Source: Candidatus Uhrbacteria bacterium (GTDB taxonomy: Bacteria > Patescibacteriota > Patescibacteriia > 2-12-FULL-60-25). Taken from it: a stretch of DNA of 64,000 bases. Location: NCBI GenBank assembly GCA_018499965.2, contig JAHBAS020000006.1:31559-95558 (forward strand), given 5' to 3'. Shown in pieces: positions 48,842 to 57,452 of the stretch (within the stretch, counting starts at the first letter, position 1; each line of letters opens with the position of its first letter). The translations under genes were made by a program, and so were the position numbers. The notes beneath the pieces are model-generated. The model worked only from the letters and a program-made list of their open reading frames with translations, was not told where the DNA came from and did no database searches.

Positions 48842-50086
48842 ATGAAGAAGAATCATTTTGTCACCGTCTCGATCATTTCGGTTTTGGCTTTGGTTGCTTG
48901 CGATTTCGGTATGGATGCTCCTGATTACTCCCAATGGGATCCGAAGCCACAAACGGCTACGGGTAAGGGCGGATCAGGGTTTGTCGTCGACACCGAGGAC
49001 GGTACTTCTCAGACGTGTTCATGCAATTGTCTGGATATCCAAATCCAGTCCGTCAACAAGGTCGGGACGCTTGCTCCAAGCAAGCACAGTCTCGGTCTCA
49101 ATACCCCCAAGGCATGTGTCCCGTGTCCGGATAGCCAATGTGGCAGAAGCGCGGGCGGTTCCGGCAATACCGAAGATCCGCCTGGTGGATCTTCCGGTGT
49201 CGGCGGTTCAACGTCCGTTTCCATTGCTGGTGCTGCTGGATTAGGGAATACCGAAGATCCTCCGCAAGGTGGAACGTCGTCCATGGGTGGATCGAGTAGT
49301 ATCGGTGGCAATACCGGCGAAACCCAAGATCCTCCGAAGGGCGGATCAACCGGCGTCGGTGGAGGTTCCACACAAGATCCTCCGCAAGGTGGTTCTCCGG
49401 CAACTGGCGGCACGACTTCGGTCGGCGTTGGTGGCGGATCGACACAGGATCCTCCAGTGGGCGGAAAGGCTTCGACAGGTGGAACTTCTTCCACAGGCGG
49501 AGCGACGGGTACTGGCGGCGGATCAACGCAAGATCCTCCAGTTGGCGGCAAGTCTTCCACGGGCGGTTCTCCGGCAACTGGCGGCACGACTTCGGTCGGC
49601 GCTGGTGGAGGTTCCACACAGGATCCTCCAGTGGGCGGAAAGGCTTCGACAGGTGGAACTTCTTCCACAGGCGGAGCTGGAACAGGCGGTTCGACGAATT
49701 GTGGAAAGAACGATTACAAGTTCTACACCGACAGCGCAGAGGAATACCTCGGCGAAGGCGTGACTACGATCGTCGACTTGGATGACGCAACGGCTGCGCC
49801 AATCGTTACACATTGTGGCGATGCATCATGTTGCTTCTATCATGTCCCAAATTCGTGTCATCGCTGGGCCGTCTATCAAACGACGGAGAGCGAGGGGATG
49901 CCGCGCATTCCTTCGTACAATGCCACGACGAATAAGGCATATCTCCAATGGAACGCGAAGCCCGAAATTACGACAGCGGGCTACTACGTCTTGATATCGG
50001 GAACGGACTATAACCTGTCCTGCAATGCGAATCACGAATGCGTGCTCATCCTCGAGCCGCATGCAGGAGAGCATTTCTACCGGTAA
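48842..50086 (+). CDS. Lipoprotein with Gly/Ser/Thr repeats (STQDPPVGGKASTGGTSSTGG type)
   Basis: MKKNHFVTVSIISVLALVACDFGMD lipobox; repeated GGSTQDPPxGG modules; non-repetitive Cys-containing C-terminus. Confidence 0.75.
   Translation: MKKNHFVTVSIISVLALVACDFGMDAPDYSQWDPKPQTATGKGGSGFVVDTEDGTSQTCSCNCLDIQIQSVNKVGTLAPSKHSLGLNTPKACVPCPDSQCGRSAGGSGNTEDPPGGSSGVGGSTSVSIAGAAGLGNTEDPPQGGTSSMGGSSSIGGNTGETQDPPKGGSTGVGGGSTQDPPQGGSPATGGTTSVGVGGGSTQDPPVGGKASTGGTSSTGGATGTGGGSTQDPPVGGKSSTGGSPATGGTTSVGAGGGSTQDPPVGGKASTGGTSSTGGAGTGGSTNCGKNDYKFYTDSAEEYLGEGVTTIVDLDDATAAPIVTHCGDASCCFYHVPNSCHRWAVYQTTESEGMPRIPSYNATTNKAYLQWNAKPEITTAGYYVLISGTDYNLSCNANHECVLILEPHAGEHFYR
49391..49677 (+). repeat. Near-identical 113-bp block duplicated with a 174-bp (58-codon) period
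   Basis: ggttctccggcaactggcggcacgacttcggtcggcg...acttcttccacaggcggagc at 49391-49503 and 49565-49677. Confidence 0.8.
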
Positions 50087-50247
50087 CAACGACCGCATCG
50101 TCGTATCAATGATCGTACATTTCGATCTATAGCGTTCTTATGCGCTATACTCGCTAAACGACCTCTTAATGCTAAGGGGTCGTTTTTCGTTTTTACAAGT
50201 CTACGGGGCCTACCGTCGCCCTCTCCGTTTTGCTACGATCCTTTCAT

Positions 50248-50850
50248 ATGACCGAGATCGAGATCGAAAAGAAGTTTCTTCCGTCTGAAGATCAGCTAAA
50301 ACGTCTCCTCGAAGGCGCTGTGGAAGGGGGAGAGAAGGTGAATACGGATACGTATTACGATACGGCGACGTATGCGTTTGGAATGAAGGATTGGTGGTTG
50401 CGTAAACGGAACGAAGGTTATGAGTTAAAGATCTCGTTGAATGCCCATGGTCACGTAATGACGAACCGGTACCGTGAAGTCACGGACGAGCTTGAGATTC
50501 GTCGCGAGCTAGGTCTTTCAGAAGAAGAGGAGATGGATACGGCGCTTGCCGCGCAGGGGATTGTGCCATTCGGAACATGGACCACCCGTCGTCATGCGTA
50601 TACGAAAGATGGATTCACGATTGATGTCGATGAAGTCGATTTCGGCACGTTTAAGCATCATGTGGTTGAAATCGAATTGATCGTTTCCGATGCGTCTTTA
50701 GCTGAAGAGGCGAGTGAGCGCATTCTCGCATTTGCCCGAGGGTATGGATTAAGCACCGAGCCGATTGCCGGAAAAGCCACGACGTATCTCAAGCGCGAAC
50801 GACCCGAGCATTACGCAGCGTTGGAAAAAGTTTGGTCAGCAAAAGTGTGA
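50248..50850 (+). CDS. CYTH-domain protein
   Basis: ExExK signature MTEIEIEKKF; YYDTATYAFGMKDWWLRKRNEGYELKI; FTIDVDEVDFGTFKHHVVEIELIV. Confidence 0.85.
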   Translation: MTEIEIEKKFLPSEDQLKRLLEGAVEGGEKVNTDTYYDTATYAFGMKDWWLRKRNEGYELKISLNAHGHVMTNRYREVTDELEIRRELGLSEEEEMDTALAAQGIVPFGTWTTRRHAYTKDGFTIDVDEVDFGTFKHHVVEIELIVSDASLAEEASERILAFARGYGLSTEPIAGKATTYLKRERPEHYAALEKVWSAKV

Positions 50851-50871
50851 AATTCGTGTTAGGATATCTCT

Positions 50872-51222
50872 ATGACGAAACCTCGGATCTATACCATGAG
50901 CTTCGCCAGCGTCTATCCTTTGTATATTGCAAAGGCAGAGAAAAAAGGACGCACGAAAGCAGAAGTCGATGAAATTATCCGTTGGTTGACCGGATATACG
51001 CAGAAGCAGCTAGAAAGTCAGTTAAAAAAGGGAGTAGATATTGAGACGTTCATTGCCAAAGCTCCTGCGCTGAACCCTTCGCGGGCATTGATCACAGGCA
51101 TCGTTTGTGGCGTTCGAGTGGAAGAGGTGAAAGAACCAATGATGCGGGAAATCCGGTATTTGGATAAACTGATCGATGAGTTGGCAAAAGGAAAGGTGAT
51201 TGAGAAGATTTTACGAAAATAA
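50872..51222 (+). CDS. DUF2200-family protein
   Basis: [44 protein letters not shown]...[35 protein letters not shown]. Confidence 0.8.
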   Translation: MTKPRIYTMSFASVYPLYIAKAEKKGRTKAEVDEIIRWLTGYTQKQLESQLKKGVDIETFIAKAPALNPSRALITGIVCGVRVEEVKEPMMREIRYLDKLIDELAKGKVIEKILRK

Positions 51223-51229
51223 TTTTTTT

Positions 51230-52582
51230 ATGAAGAAGTCTATTTCAAACTATCAACATACCGTCATAATTAGCGCGATCTGTTTTTTTACGATGGTCGT
51301 GTTCGTTTTAGCTGCGGTTTTTCTTAGCTTTCCGGCCACGCCAAGGTCTCAAGCACCCTCTCTCGGTGCGGTAGTATCTGTAGGGACGACGACTAGCGAC
51401 GTGGAACGAGTCGTTCCTCCTGTGCAGGGGGAATGGCAAGCTTCCGTCTATGGTTCAACGGCCTGTGTAGGTTATACCCGCGATGACCAGCGTGTTCTTT
51501 TTAAAGAATGGGTCATCGAAGCTGCGGATGCGAATTCTTTTGAAGAGATTGGGGAGTTATATACCGGTTTGTATGATGTGATTTGCGTTTCAAGGGATAA
51601 GAATGCCGTTTTTGCAATTAATCCACATGATGGAGTGGTGCATGTTCTCGATCTAGACCCAAAGACCGTTGAATTGTTGGATGGGGATGTCGCAGACAGG
51701 ACTGGATATATCAAAGATAAAAACGGTGTCTATTTTCGAGGATGGCTTGAACCAGTGTTAGGCGCCGACCCCGTGACATTCCAAGTGTCGAGTACGACGA
51801 ATGTCGTCGCCGATAGCGCGTGGATATATGAGTGCGAAAAACGCGTGGTGCCGAATCAAGAGAGTGCTATAGTGTTAGGCGATTTTTATGGAAAAACGAA
51901 AACCGCCGTTTATCATGCAGGTCGAAAAATTCCAGGTGCAAATCCGGAGACGTTTACGGTAATCGGCGGCGACGGCATTATGCACTGTGAATCTCAAACG
52001 GGCGGATATGCCATTGATGGTGACGATGTATATTTCGGTGGAAAATTAATTGTAGGGGCTGATGGCGCGACGTTTGAGCGAACGGGTCGCGTTGGATATG
52101 CGAGAGATAAAAATGGGGAATATGCTCATGGCGTTTTGGTTCGGAATGATTTCAAAAGATGCTCCACGGATCCTGCGCTTCTTCCTGGTGGGGTATCGGC
52201 CTGGCTTCCTATTGTTCCGGAAGTAGGTATGAGCATGTTGAATACGCTATTTGAATTTTGCACCATGGCCGATGGAAGGATTCTTATCGGTGTAAAGGAC
52301 AAGTCTGGTCTTGAACAAAAAACCTATAGGCTTTTTGATGCAAAGAAGAATCTTGTGGCGACGACGAGTCTTTCGTGCAATGACCAGGATTCATACGGTC
52401 TCGTTTTACATGAGAGTATCCAGAATCTTCAGGGGACGAGAATAAAATTAGCGTGCCAGATAGAGGACGCGTGTGCGAGTCGGGATTTTTATCAGCTAGA
52501 TCTCACGAAATTTTTAAGCGGTTCAACGGAAGTTATTGCACCCATCAAAGACGAGCACTACGATTGTGGGTATAGGGGATAG
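51230..52582 (+). CDS. DKNYY-family-like membrane-anchored protein
   Basis: N-terminal TM; repeated RDKNAVF, KDKNGVYFRG, RDKNGEYAHG motifs. Confidence 0.65.
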   Translation: MKKSISNYQHTVIISAICFFTMVVFVLAAVFLSFPATPRSQAPSLGAVVSVGTTTSDVERVVPPVQGEWQASVYGSTACVGYTRDDQRVLFKEWVIEAADANSFEEIGELYTGLYDVICVSRDKNAVFAINPHDGVVHVLDLDPKTVELLDGDVADRTGYIKDKNGVYFRGWLEPVLGADPVTFQVSSTTNVVADSAWIYECEKRVVPNQESAIVLGDFYGKTKTAVYHAGRKIPGANPETFTVIGGDGIMHCESQTGGYAIDGDDVYFGGKLIVGADGATFERTGRVGYARDKNGEYAHGVLVRNDFKRCSTDPALLPGGVSAWLPIVPEVGMSMLNTLFEFCTMADGRILIGVKDKSGLEQKTYRLFDAKKNLVATTSLSCNDQDSYGLVLHESIQNLQGTRIKLACQIEDACASRDFYQLDLTKFLSGSTEVIAPIKDEHYDCGYRG

Positions 52583-52679
52583 CGGAACGAATCGATCCAC
52601 GTTTTTACATTGCGCCTAAAATCGATCTTTTTATGCAAAGGGATCGGTTTTTATGGTACCGCCGATATGTGTAATCGTC

Positions 52680-52708
52680 TTGACAAAAAGGGAGTTTTGG
52701 GATACGTT
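52680..52708 (+). promoter_or_regulatory. Putative promoter
   Basis: TTGACA-17-TACGTT. Confidence 0.5.
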
Positions 52709-52779
52709 CCGTCCAGTTCTATCAAAGCTGAATATCAAGGAAATCTACATATCCGCAAATAGCGGATGAGGAGGTTATC

Positions 52780-53118
52780 ATGCATGCGAATCAGGTAAAT
52801 ATGGAAGGTTTTTGGCGAGCGGCAGAAATGCCCATGGAAATCGCGATTGGCGTTATCGTTACGACGATCGCGATCTACTGCCTCTGTCGTTTTCTGCTCT
52901 TGCCGAAATTAGAGCTGTCGGATGAGGAGGGGAGCGGCATGATCAGAACGTTGAGTATCGTTGCCGGATCCGTGGTCGTCCTTACTTTACTCATCCTTAC
53001 GTGGTCGCTCGTTTCGCTCTCGACGAATCGCTTGCCGCGCAAGGAATTGGATCGCAGCGAGATCTACAAGCAAATGGAATCGAATACGGCCGAGTCCGAT
53101 GAGAAGGAAGGGAAGTGA
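52780..53118 (+). CDS. Two-TM hypothetical membrane protein
   Basis: AIGVIVTTIAIYCLCRFLLL and TLSIVAGSVVVLTLLILTWSLV; adjacent to the next lipoprotein gene. Confidence 0.6.
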   Translation: MHANQVNMEGFWRAAEMPMEIAIGVIVTTIAIYCLCRFLLLPKLELSDEEGSGMIRTLSIVAGSVVVLTLLILTWSLVSLSTNRLPRKELDRSEIYKQMESNTAESDEKEGK

Positions 53119-54132
53119 GTGATGAAAAGTATCAAGCTGTTTTTTCTCTGTTTGTTTTCAGTGTTCGCTGTTCTTGGTTGTAGCGACTATCGAACGGTGG
53201 GTCCTGATGAGATCGGTCTTGTGCTTGCTCCAACGGGTTTCGAGAATACGATCTATCCTCCAGGGCAGGTTGATATTGGAGACACGAGCGAAGGAAAAGG
53301 TAGTACGCTATATCTGGTCCAGCTGACCGGGTTGGACGTTAAAGAATCCTTCGGGAAGGCGATGCAAGCGCCTCCAAAAACAGAAGATGGAAAACCTGCG
53401 GAAGCGCCAGACACCGAGGATCATCGTTGCCTCCTCGGCAACAAATCCGTTCTCACGTTGGATCTTCGCAACCTGTTCGCGTTTCCGGATTACAATACGG
53501 CAGAGGGGCGAAAGGATTTGCTTCGTGCATTCGCCATGACATCGGCCGAGTGCGTGAACAGCACGAACACTGATAATAAGACCGACTGTCGGGTCAAGCG
53601 TATTAGCGCGAAGACGATCTACGACCAGCAGGCGCGTCAGGAAGTTCGTCAGGACGTGCGTCGTCTTTGCGCCTCGTATCACGACTTTGACGAAATTTTC
53701 GAGGCTTTCAAACTCCCGAAGGAGGATGCGAAGAGCTTGGAATACAAAGTGACGCAGATCGTTGCAAAGGTCATGAAAGCCAAGAATGTGCCGTTGCGGC
53801 TCGTGAGTGCAAGTCCCTCGAATCTCAAGGAGGATGACGAGATCATTCGTGCGCGGACCTTGGAATCCGCTGCACAGGGTCAGATCAATGCCATGAGGGA
53901 ATTGGTAGCGTACCTGGATGCGGACAAGACGGGAGCTCGTCGGCTCGTGTACCAGTATCAGGAGATGAATCGCATCGTTTCGCAAGCAAATGCGAACGGC
54001 CACAACACGGTCGTACTCACATCCGGAAACGGACCGGTCAACTTCGTGCCACTCTCCGGTTCTGCATCAAAGGAAGTGAAAGCGGACGTTTCTGCTCCGG
54101 CAAAGAAAGCGGAAGGGGAGAAGAAGGAGTAG
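53119..54132 (+). CDS. Lipoprotein with SPFH/band-7-like features
   Basis: FSVFAVLGCSDYRTVGPDEIGLVLAPTGFENTIYPPGQ; DVRRLCASYHDFDEIFE; helical RARTLESAAQGQINAMRELVAYL. Confidence 0.5.
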   Translation: MMKSIKLFFLCLFSVFAVLGCSDYRTVGPDEIGLVLAPTGFENTIYPPGQVDIGDTSEGKGSTLYLVQLTGLDVKESFGKAMQAPPKTEDGKPAEAPDTEDHRCLLGNKSVLTLDLRNLFAFPDYNTAEGRKDLLRAFAMTSAECVNSTNTDNKTDCRVKRISAKTIYDQQARQEVRQDVRRLCASYHDFDEIFEAFKLPKEDAKSLEYKVTQIVAKVMKAKNVPLRLVSASPSNLKEDDEIIRARTLESAAQGQINAMRELVAYLDADKTGARRLVYQYQEMNRIVSQANANGHNTVVLTSGNGPVNFVPLSGSASKEVKADVSAPAKKAEGEKKE

Positions 54133-54213
54133 GTTTTCTTGATATGAAGTATCTCGGGGGCTTGTTGCATCGTGCAGCGAGCCCTTTCTTTTTAAAGATT
54201 TTTCGAAATGAAA

Positions 54214-54268
54214 AGCGCTCGTGAGCTTTGTGATTCTCATTGATAGGATCACGAAGCTCACGAGCGCT
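54214..54268 (-). terminator. Long imperfect hairpin downstream of tRNA-Ser
   Basis: AGCGCTCGTGAGCTT/AAGCTCACGAGCGCT plus GTGAT/ATCAC; followed on minus by TTTTCATTT. Confidence 0.6.
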
Positions 54269-54269
54269 A

Positions 54270-54357
54270 TGGCGGAGAGAGTGAGATTCGAACTCACGGA
54301 CCCTTGCGAGTCGCCAGTTTTCAAGACTGGTGCCTTAAACCACTCGGCCATCTCTCC
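54270..54357 (-). tRNA. tRNA-Ser (TGA)
   Basis: 88-nt class II tRNA GGAGAGA...TCTCTCC-GCCA; loop CTTGAAA. Confidence 0.93.
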
Positions 54358-54444
54358 ATGTACTGCGTGCAGAACAGTATCAAAAAACCCGCAAAACGTC
54401 TACCCCTATTAGGTCCGAAAATGCTCAATGGCATGGGGTGATTC

Positions 54445-55515
54445 TTACAGTCTCTTCTCGATCGCTTTCCGCACTTCCTCCGGTACGTCCGTATAGATCG
54501 GCGCGATGTCTGCGTTGCCTAATCCAAGCGCGACTGCGTGTTTGATGAAGGGGTGATCGGATGTTCGGTCGATCCCGAGTTCTTTGATCTGTCCGTTTGC
54601 GAGTACGAGCATTTTTTGGAGAAGTTTTTGCAAGAACGGCGTTTGCGATTCGTAGAGTTCGGTGAGGTAGGCGATGGCAAACGTTTCCGCGGCAACAGGA
54701 TCTGCGCTCGCGAACACGAGTCCTGTTTCCGGGGTCACGATATAGGATGAGAGGAAGGGGAGGACTTGATGATCAGGTCCGATCGTCGTTTGCGCCTGGG
54801 TGCCGGTAAAGAGCGTGAGGCGGAGCTTGTCTTTGACTGCTAAGCTAATCTCAACGATTTTTTCGATAAACGCATGCATCCCATCGTCTTGCCATGCGAT
54901 GCCGGAATCTTTTGCGGCATTTGTGATGAAGGAATTGAAAGGCCCATTCGCATGGAATTCGAGTCGACTGTCTTCGCGAAGGATCCCAACCCAGTTTTTG
55001 AATCCAAGTGTCACACCTGCTTGCGCATGCGTACTCACTCGCGGGAGGTTGATGATATGATCGGCTTTCTGAATCCAGTTGGTAACGGAGAATCCTTGTT
55101 TCCAGGAAGTCGTTCGTTCGGATGTAAAATGATCGAATCCCTGATCCCATCCACCTTCTTCAAAGCTCACGAAGTCGGGATGGGCCGGATGGGCATGTTC
55201 AAAACAGGTTTTTGTCGATCCTTTCATAATGCCATTCGGTCCATGGACGACATGTTCGACGCCGGACTGATCCCCGATGACTACGCGCGCTCCACGTTGC
55301 CGAAGAATCTCTGCGATCACGGAGATGGAAAGCGGATGCGTGGTAGATGGGTATGGGTCAGGGGAGTTGATTGCAGGCTTGAGGAGCACGAGGTCTCCTG
55401 GTTTGAGCCAGGAGAGTTGATCGGTGCTTTCCAAGAATGTGCGTTCAATGATGCGTTCGAGCTCATCAAGGCTCGCATTTTTTCGAACGCCGGAAATAAA
55501 GACAGGGGATGGCAT
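54445..55515 (-). CDS. DUF362-domain protein
   Basis: DLVLLKPAINSPDPYPSTTHPLSISVIAEILRQRGARVVIGDQSG...INLPRVSTHAQAGVTLGFKNWVGI. Confidence 0.8.
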   Translation of the reverse strand: MPSPVFISGVRKNASLDELERIIERTFLESTDQLSWLKPGDLVLLKPAINSPDPYPSTTHPLSISVIAEILRQRGARVVIGDQSGVEHVVHGPNGIMKGSTKTCFEHAHPAHPDFVSFEEGGWDQGFDHFTSERTTSWKQGFSVTNWIQKADHIINLPRVSTHAQAGVTLGFKNWVGILREDSRLEFHANGPFNSFITNAAKDSGIAWQDDGMHAFIEKIVEISLAVKDKLRLTLFTGTQAQTTIGPDHQVLPFLSSYIVTPETGLVFASADPVAAETFAIAYLTELYESQTPFLQKLLQKMLVLANGQIKELGIDRTSDHPFIKHAVALGLGNADIAPIYTDVPEEVRKAIEKRL

Positions 55516-55516
55516 A

Positions 55517-55729
55517 TCATGGGCATGATAGCGCATTTGGGATGATCGTTCTTGTTTCGGAGGGCATCTTGACGGGGCGTGCCGTGATATGTTGAAATAC
55601 AGGCTCTCTCGAACCTTCGATTTCTCCGAACGCAAAACCCATCACAATCGATACAACCACAATGAGGATGGGGGCACGCATTCGGGAATAAAAAACGATA
55701 AGGCTTCGCACTAGCCGGTCGTTCCCCAC
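55517..55729 (-). CDS. Small single-TM protein coupled to the DUF362 gene
   Basis: MRAPILIVVVSIVMGFAFGEIEGSREP...; its stop and the DUF362 start form TGATATG. Confidence 0.4.
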   Translation of the reverse strand: MGNDRLVRSLIVFYSRMRAPILIVVVSIVMGFAFGEIEGSREPVFQHITARPVKMPSETRTIIPNALSCP

Positions 55730-55739
55730 GAACTACGGG

Positions 55740-55981
55740 GCAAAGAATGAGCACGTTCGCGTTCATCAGCTGTACTCAATGACCATCCCTCGAGTGAATC
55801 GCACCAGGTCTATGGAGTCTGTCTCGATGCCGTTCGTTCTCTTCGTTCGCGGCGCTTATCAGCTCCCCTAGCTGATTTTCCTCGCGAACAGCGAAAGCAG
55901 TCCTTTCCCACAGGAAACTGCCTAGCACGTGCCTAATCTCCCATCCTCCGTTGGCTCACGCCTCGGAGGATGTTTCTTTTT
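55740..55981 (+). ncRNA. Putative structured RNA 1 (5' end approximate) ending in a terminator
   Basis: Stem 55845-55889 (7 bp, 6x6 internal loop, 7 bp), hairpin 55897-55921, terminator CATCCTCCG...CGGAGGATG-TTTCTTTTT; no credible ORF. Confidence 0.45.
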
Positions 55982-55991
55982 GAAAGCTGAC

Positions 55992-56021
55992 TTGACATTT
56001 TTTGGCCTGTATGGCTAGATA
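55992..56021 (+). promoter_or_regulatory. Sigma70-type promoter of putative RNA 2
   Basis: TTGACA-18-TAGATA, same TTGACATTTT style as 48692 and 58096. Confidence 0.55.
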
Positions 56022-56027
56022 GAGAGA

Positions 56028-56436
56028 GTTCGTTAGATTTCCCCTCAAATGCAGCTCCGCGGACGGTGTTCATGGCGTATCGCGTTGAGTGGCATAAGAG
56101 GAAACGGTGGGCTTGCACGAAGCCTGACCGATAGAATGGTGAACGATATGAGGGATTCGGCCCCAGCAAAGATGGAGATTGAGTGAAGTCGACGTGTGAA
56201 CTGTCGCGTCAGACCTCTTCGTCTTCGTGCGTAGAAAATGCTGCGTGATCGCGTGTCCTCTTGCGTGTCGTTCATGGTTCCTGTGGATGTTCAATGGGTT
56301 GCCCTCCTCCCCCCCCACCTCGCCTATTGTTCATTCATGGAAGGTATCTACGGGTAGGTGAATTAGCGTTCATCCTATTCGTAGATATCACGTGCCTCTT
56401 CGGAGGGACCTTTATCCAAGGTCCCTCTTCTTTTTT
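56028..56436 (+). ncRNA. Putative structured RNA 2, approximately 410 nt
   Basis: Promoter upstream; 20-bp hairpin with three G-U pairs at 56343-56389; terminator at 56403; no credible ORF. Confidence 0.45.
56403..56436 (+). terminator. Strong Rho-independent terminator
   Basis: GAGGGACCTT-TATCC-AAGGTCCCTC-TTCTTTTTTT. Confidence 0.8.
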
Positions 56437-56473
56437 TCTCGTTTGTCATTTTGTGCTATGCTAGCTTATAGAT

Positions 56474-56983
56474 ATGGCACGTTACGCTCCGGATTTCGAA
56501 GATCAGCTCATCGACGCGCAAGACGCGTTCGTTTGGGAAACGCCGGAACATGAACGTCATGATCGGGGATCGAAATGGTATGTTGTTATGGGCGCCGTTG
56601 CCTTGCTTTTCGTGGCTTATGCCATTTGGACCACGAATTACCTATTTGCCCTTATCGTTCTCTTGCTCGCAATTACGATTATTCTGATCGGGAACGAGAA
56701 GCCTCGTAAAATCCTCGTGCAAGTTGGGCATCATGGATTGGTTTTGGATGGGCATTTCATTTCCTACGAAGATCTTGAGCATTTTGCGATCATCTATCAG
56801 CCCCCGATGATCAAGACGCTCTACCTGTATCCAAAGAACAGTGTGCTTCCGCGATATCGAATTTATCTTGGTGATCAAGATCCTGTGAGTGTTCGCGATC
56901 ATCTCCGCCGATACGTTGCGGAAAACTTGGAAATGCGAGATGAACACGCCTCCGATATCATCGGACGATTGTTAAGGTTGTAG
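56474..56983 (+). CDS. Two-TM conserved-looking membrane protein
   Basis: WYVVMGAVALLFVAYAIWTTNYLFALIVLLLAITIILIG followed by soluble domain. Confidence 0.7.
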   Translation: MARYAPDFEDQLIDAQDAFVWETPEHERHDRGSKWYVVMGAVALLFVAYAIWTTNYLFALIVLLLAITIILIGNEKPRKILVQVGHHGLVLDGHFISYEDLEHFAIIYQPPMIKTLYLYPKNSVLPRYRIYLGDQDPVSVRDHLRRYVAENLEMRDEHASDIIGRLLRL

Positions 56984-56997
56984 ATGCCTATCGAGAA

Positions 56998-57030
56998 CCC
57001 CTAAATCCCCTTGTCAGGGGACTTAAGCGC
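56998..57030. repeat. Second copy of the 27.5-kb palindromic repeat (half-element)
   Basis: AACCCCTAAATCCCCTTGTCAGGGGACTTAAG versus reverse complement of approximately 27580-27620 AACCCCTCTAAATCTCCCCTTATCAGGGGAGACTT. Confidence 0.6.
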
Positions 57031-57103
57031 GGTGCTAAATGCATCGTGTTTATTTTATCCAATCCCATAAAGAAACACCCCGATTTCTCGGGGTGTTTCT
57101 TTA

Positions 57104-57180
57104 TGGTGCGATCAGGACGATTCGAACGTCCGACCTCTTCCTTCGCAGGGAAGCGCTCTATCCAGCTGAGCTATGACCGC
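57104..57180 (-). tRNA. tRNA-Arg (GCG)
   Basis: 77 nt GCGGTCA...TGATCGC-ACCA; stem CTTCC/GGAAG; loop CTGCGAA. Confidence 0.9.
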
Positions 57181-57260
57181 TTGAACCGATGACGCGTGAG
57201 GTGGTCAAGCGGCGGTAAGTGTAGCAAATAGGCGGAAAATTGCAAGCTCCCGGGGAAAAG

Positions 57261-57449
57261 CTAGAAAATGAAGAGGTCGTCGATCGTGGTCTTGAGGGCG
57301 ACCGCAACGTCATGGGCTAATTGGAGCGAGGGGTTATACTTCCCTTGTTCTAGAAATACGATGGTTTCCCGTCGGACTTTGGCCTTGTTCGCGAGCTCTT
57401 CCTGCGTCATTCCGAGATCCGTCCGCAGTTCTTTGATGCGATTCTTCAT
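57261..57449 (-). CDS. XRE-family transcriptional regulator
   Basis: [62 protein letters not shown]. Confidence 0.92.
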   Translation of the reverse strand: MKNRIKELRTDLGMTQEELANKAKVRRETIVFLEQGKYNPSLQLAHDVAVALKTTIDDLFIF

Positions 57450-57452
57450 AGG

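Noticed and set aside
49009-49668. Antisense Pro/Val-rich ORF (EEVPPVEAFPPTGGSCV repeats)
   Set aside because: Mirror of the repeat tract in the + strand lipoprotein; no start context.
49137-49690. CRISPR array at the repeat-rich segment
   Set aside because: Repeats are in-frame coding with codon-level periodicity and no unique spacers; no cas genes seen.
55985-56440. RNase P RNA or tmRNA for the ORF-less region
   Set aside because: GAGGAAA...GGGCT near 56093 hints at the RNase P CR-I motif, but I found no ACAGAA/CR-V near the 3' end, and no TTCRA..CCA tRNA-like domain for tmRNA. Kept as unknown pending Rfam.
56261-56464. 67-aa + ORF MRVVHGSCGCSMGCPPPPPP...
   Set aside because: Runs through the strong terminator at 56403-56436; not protein-like and no RBS.
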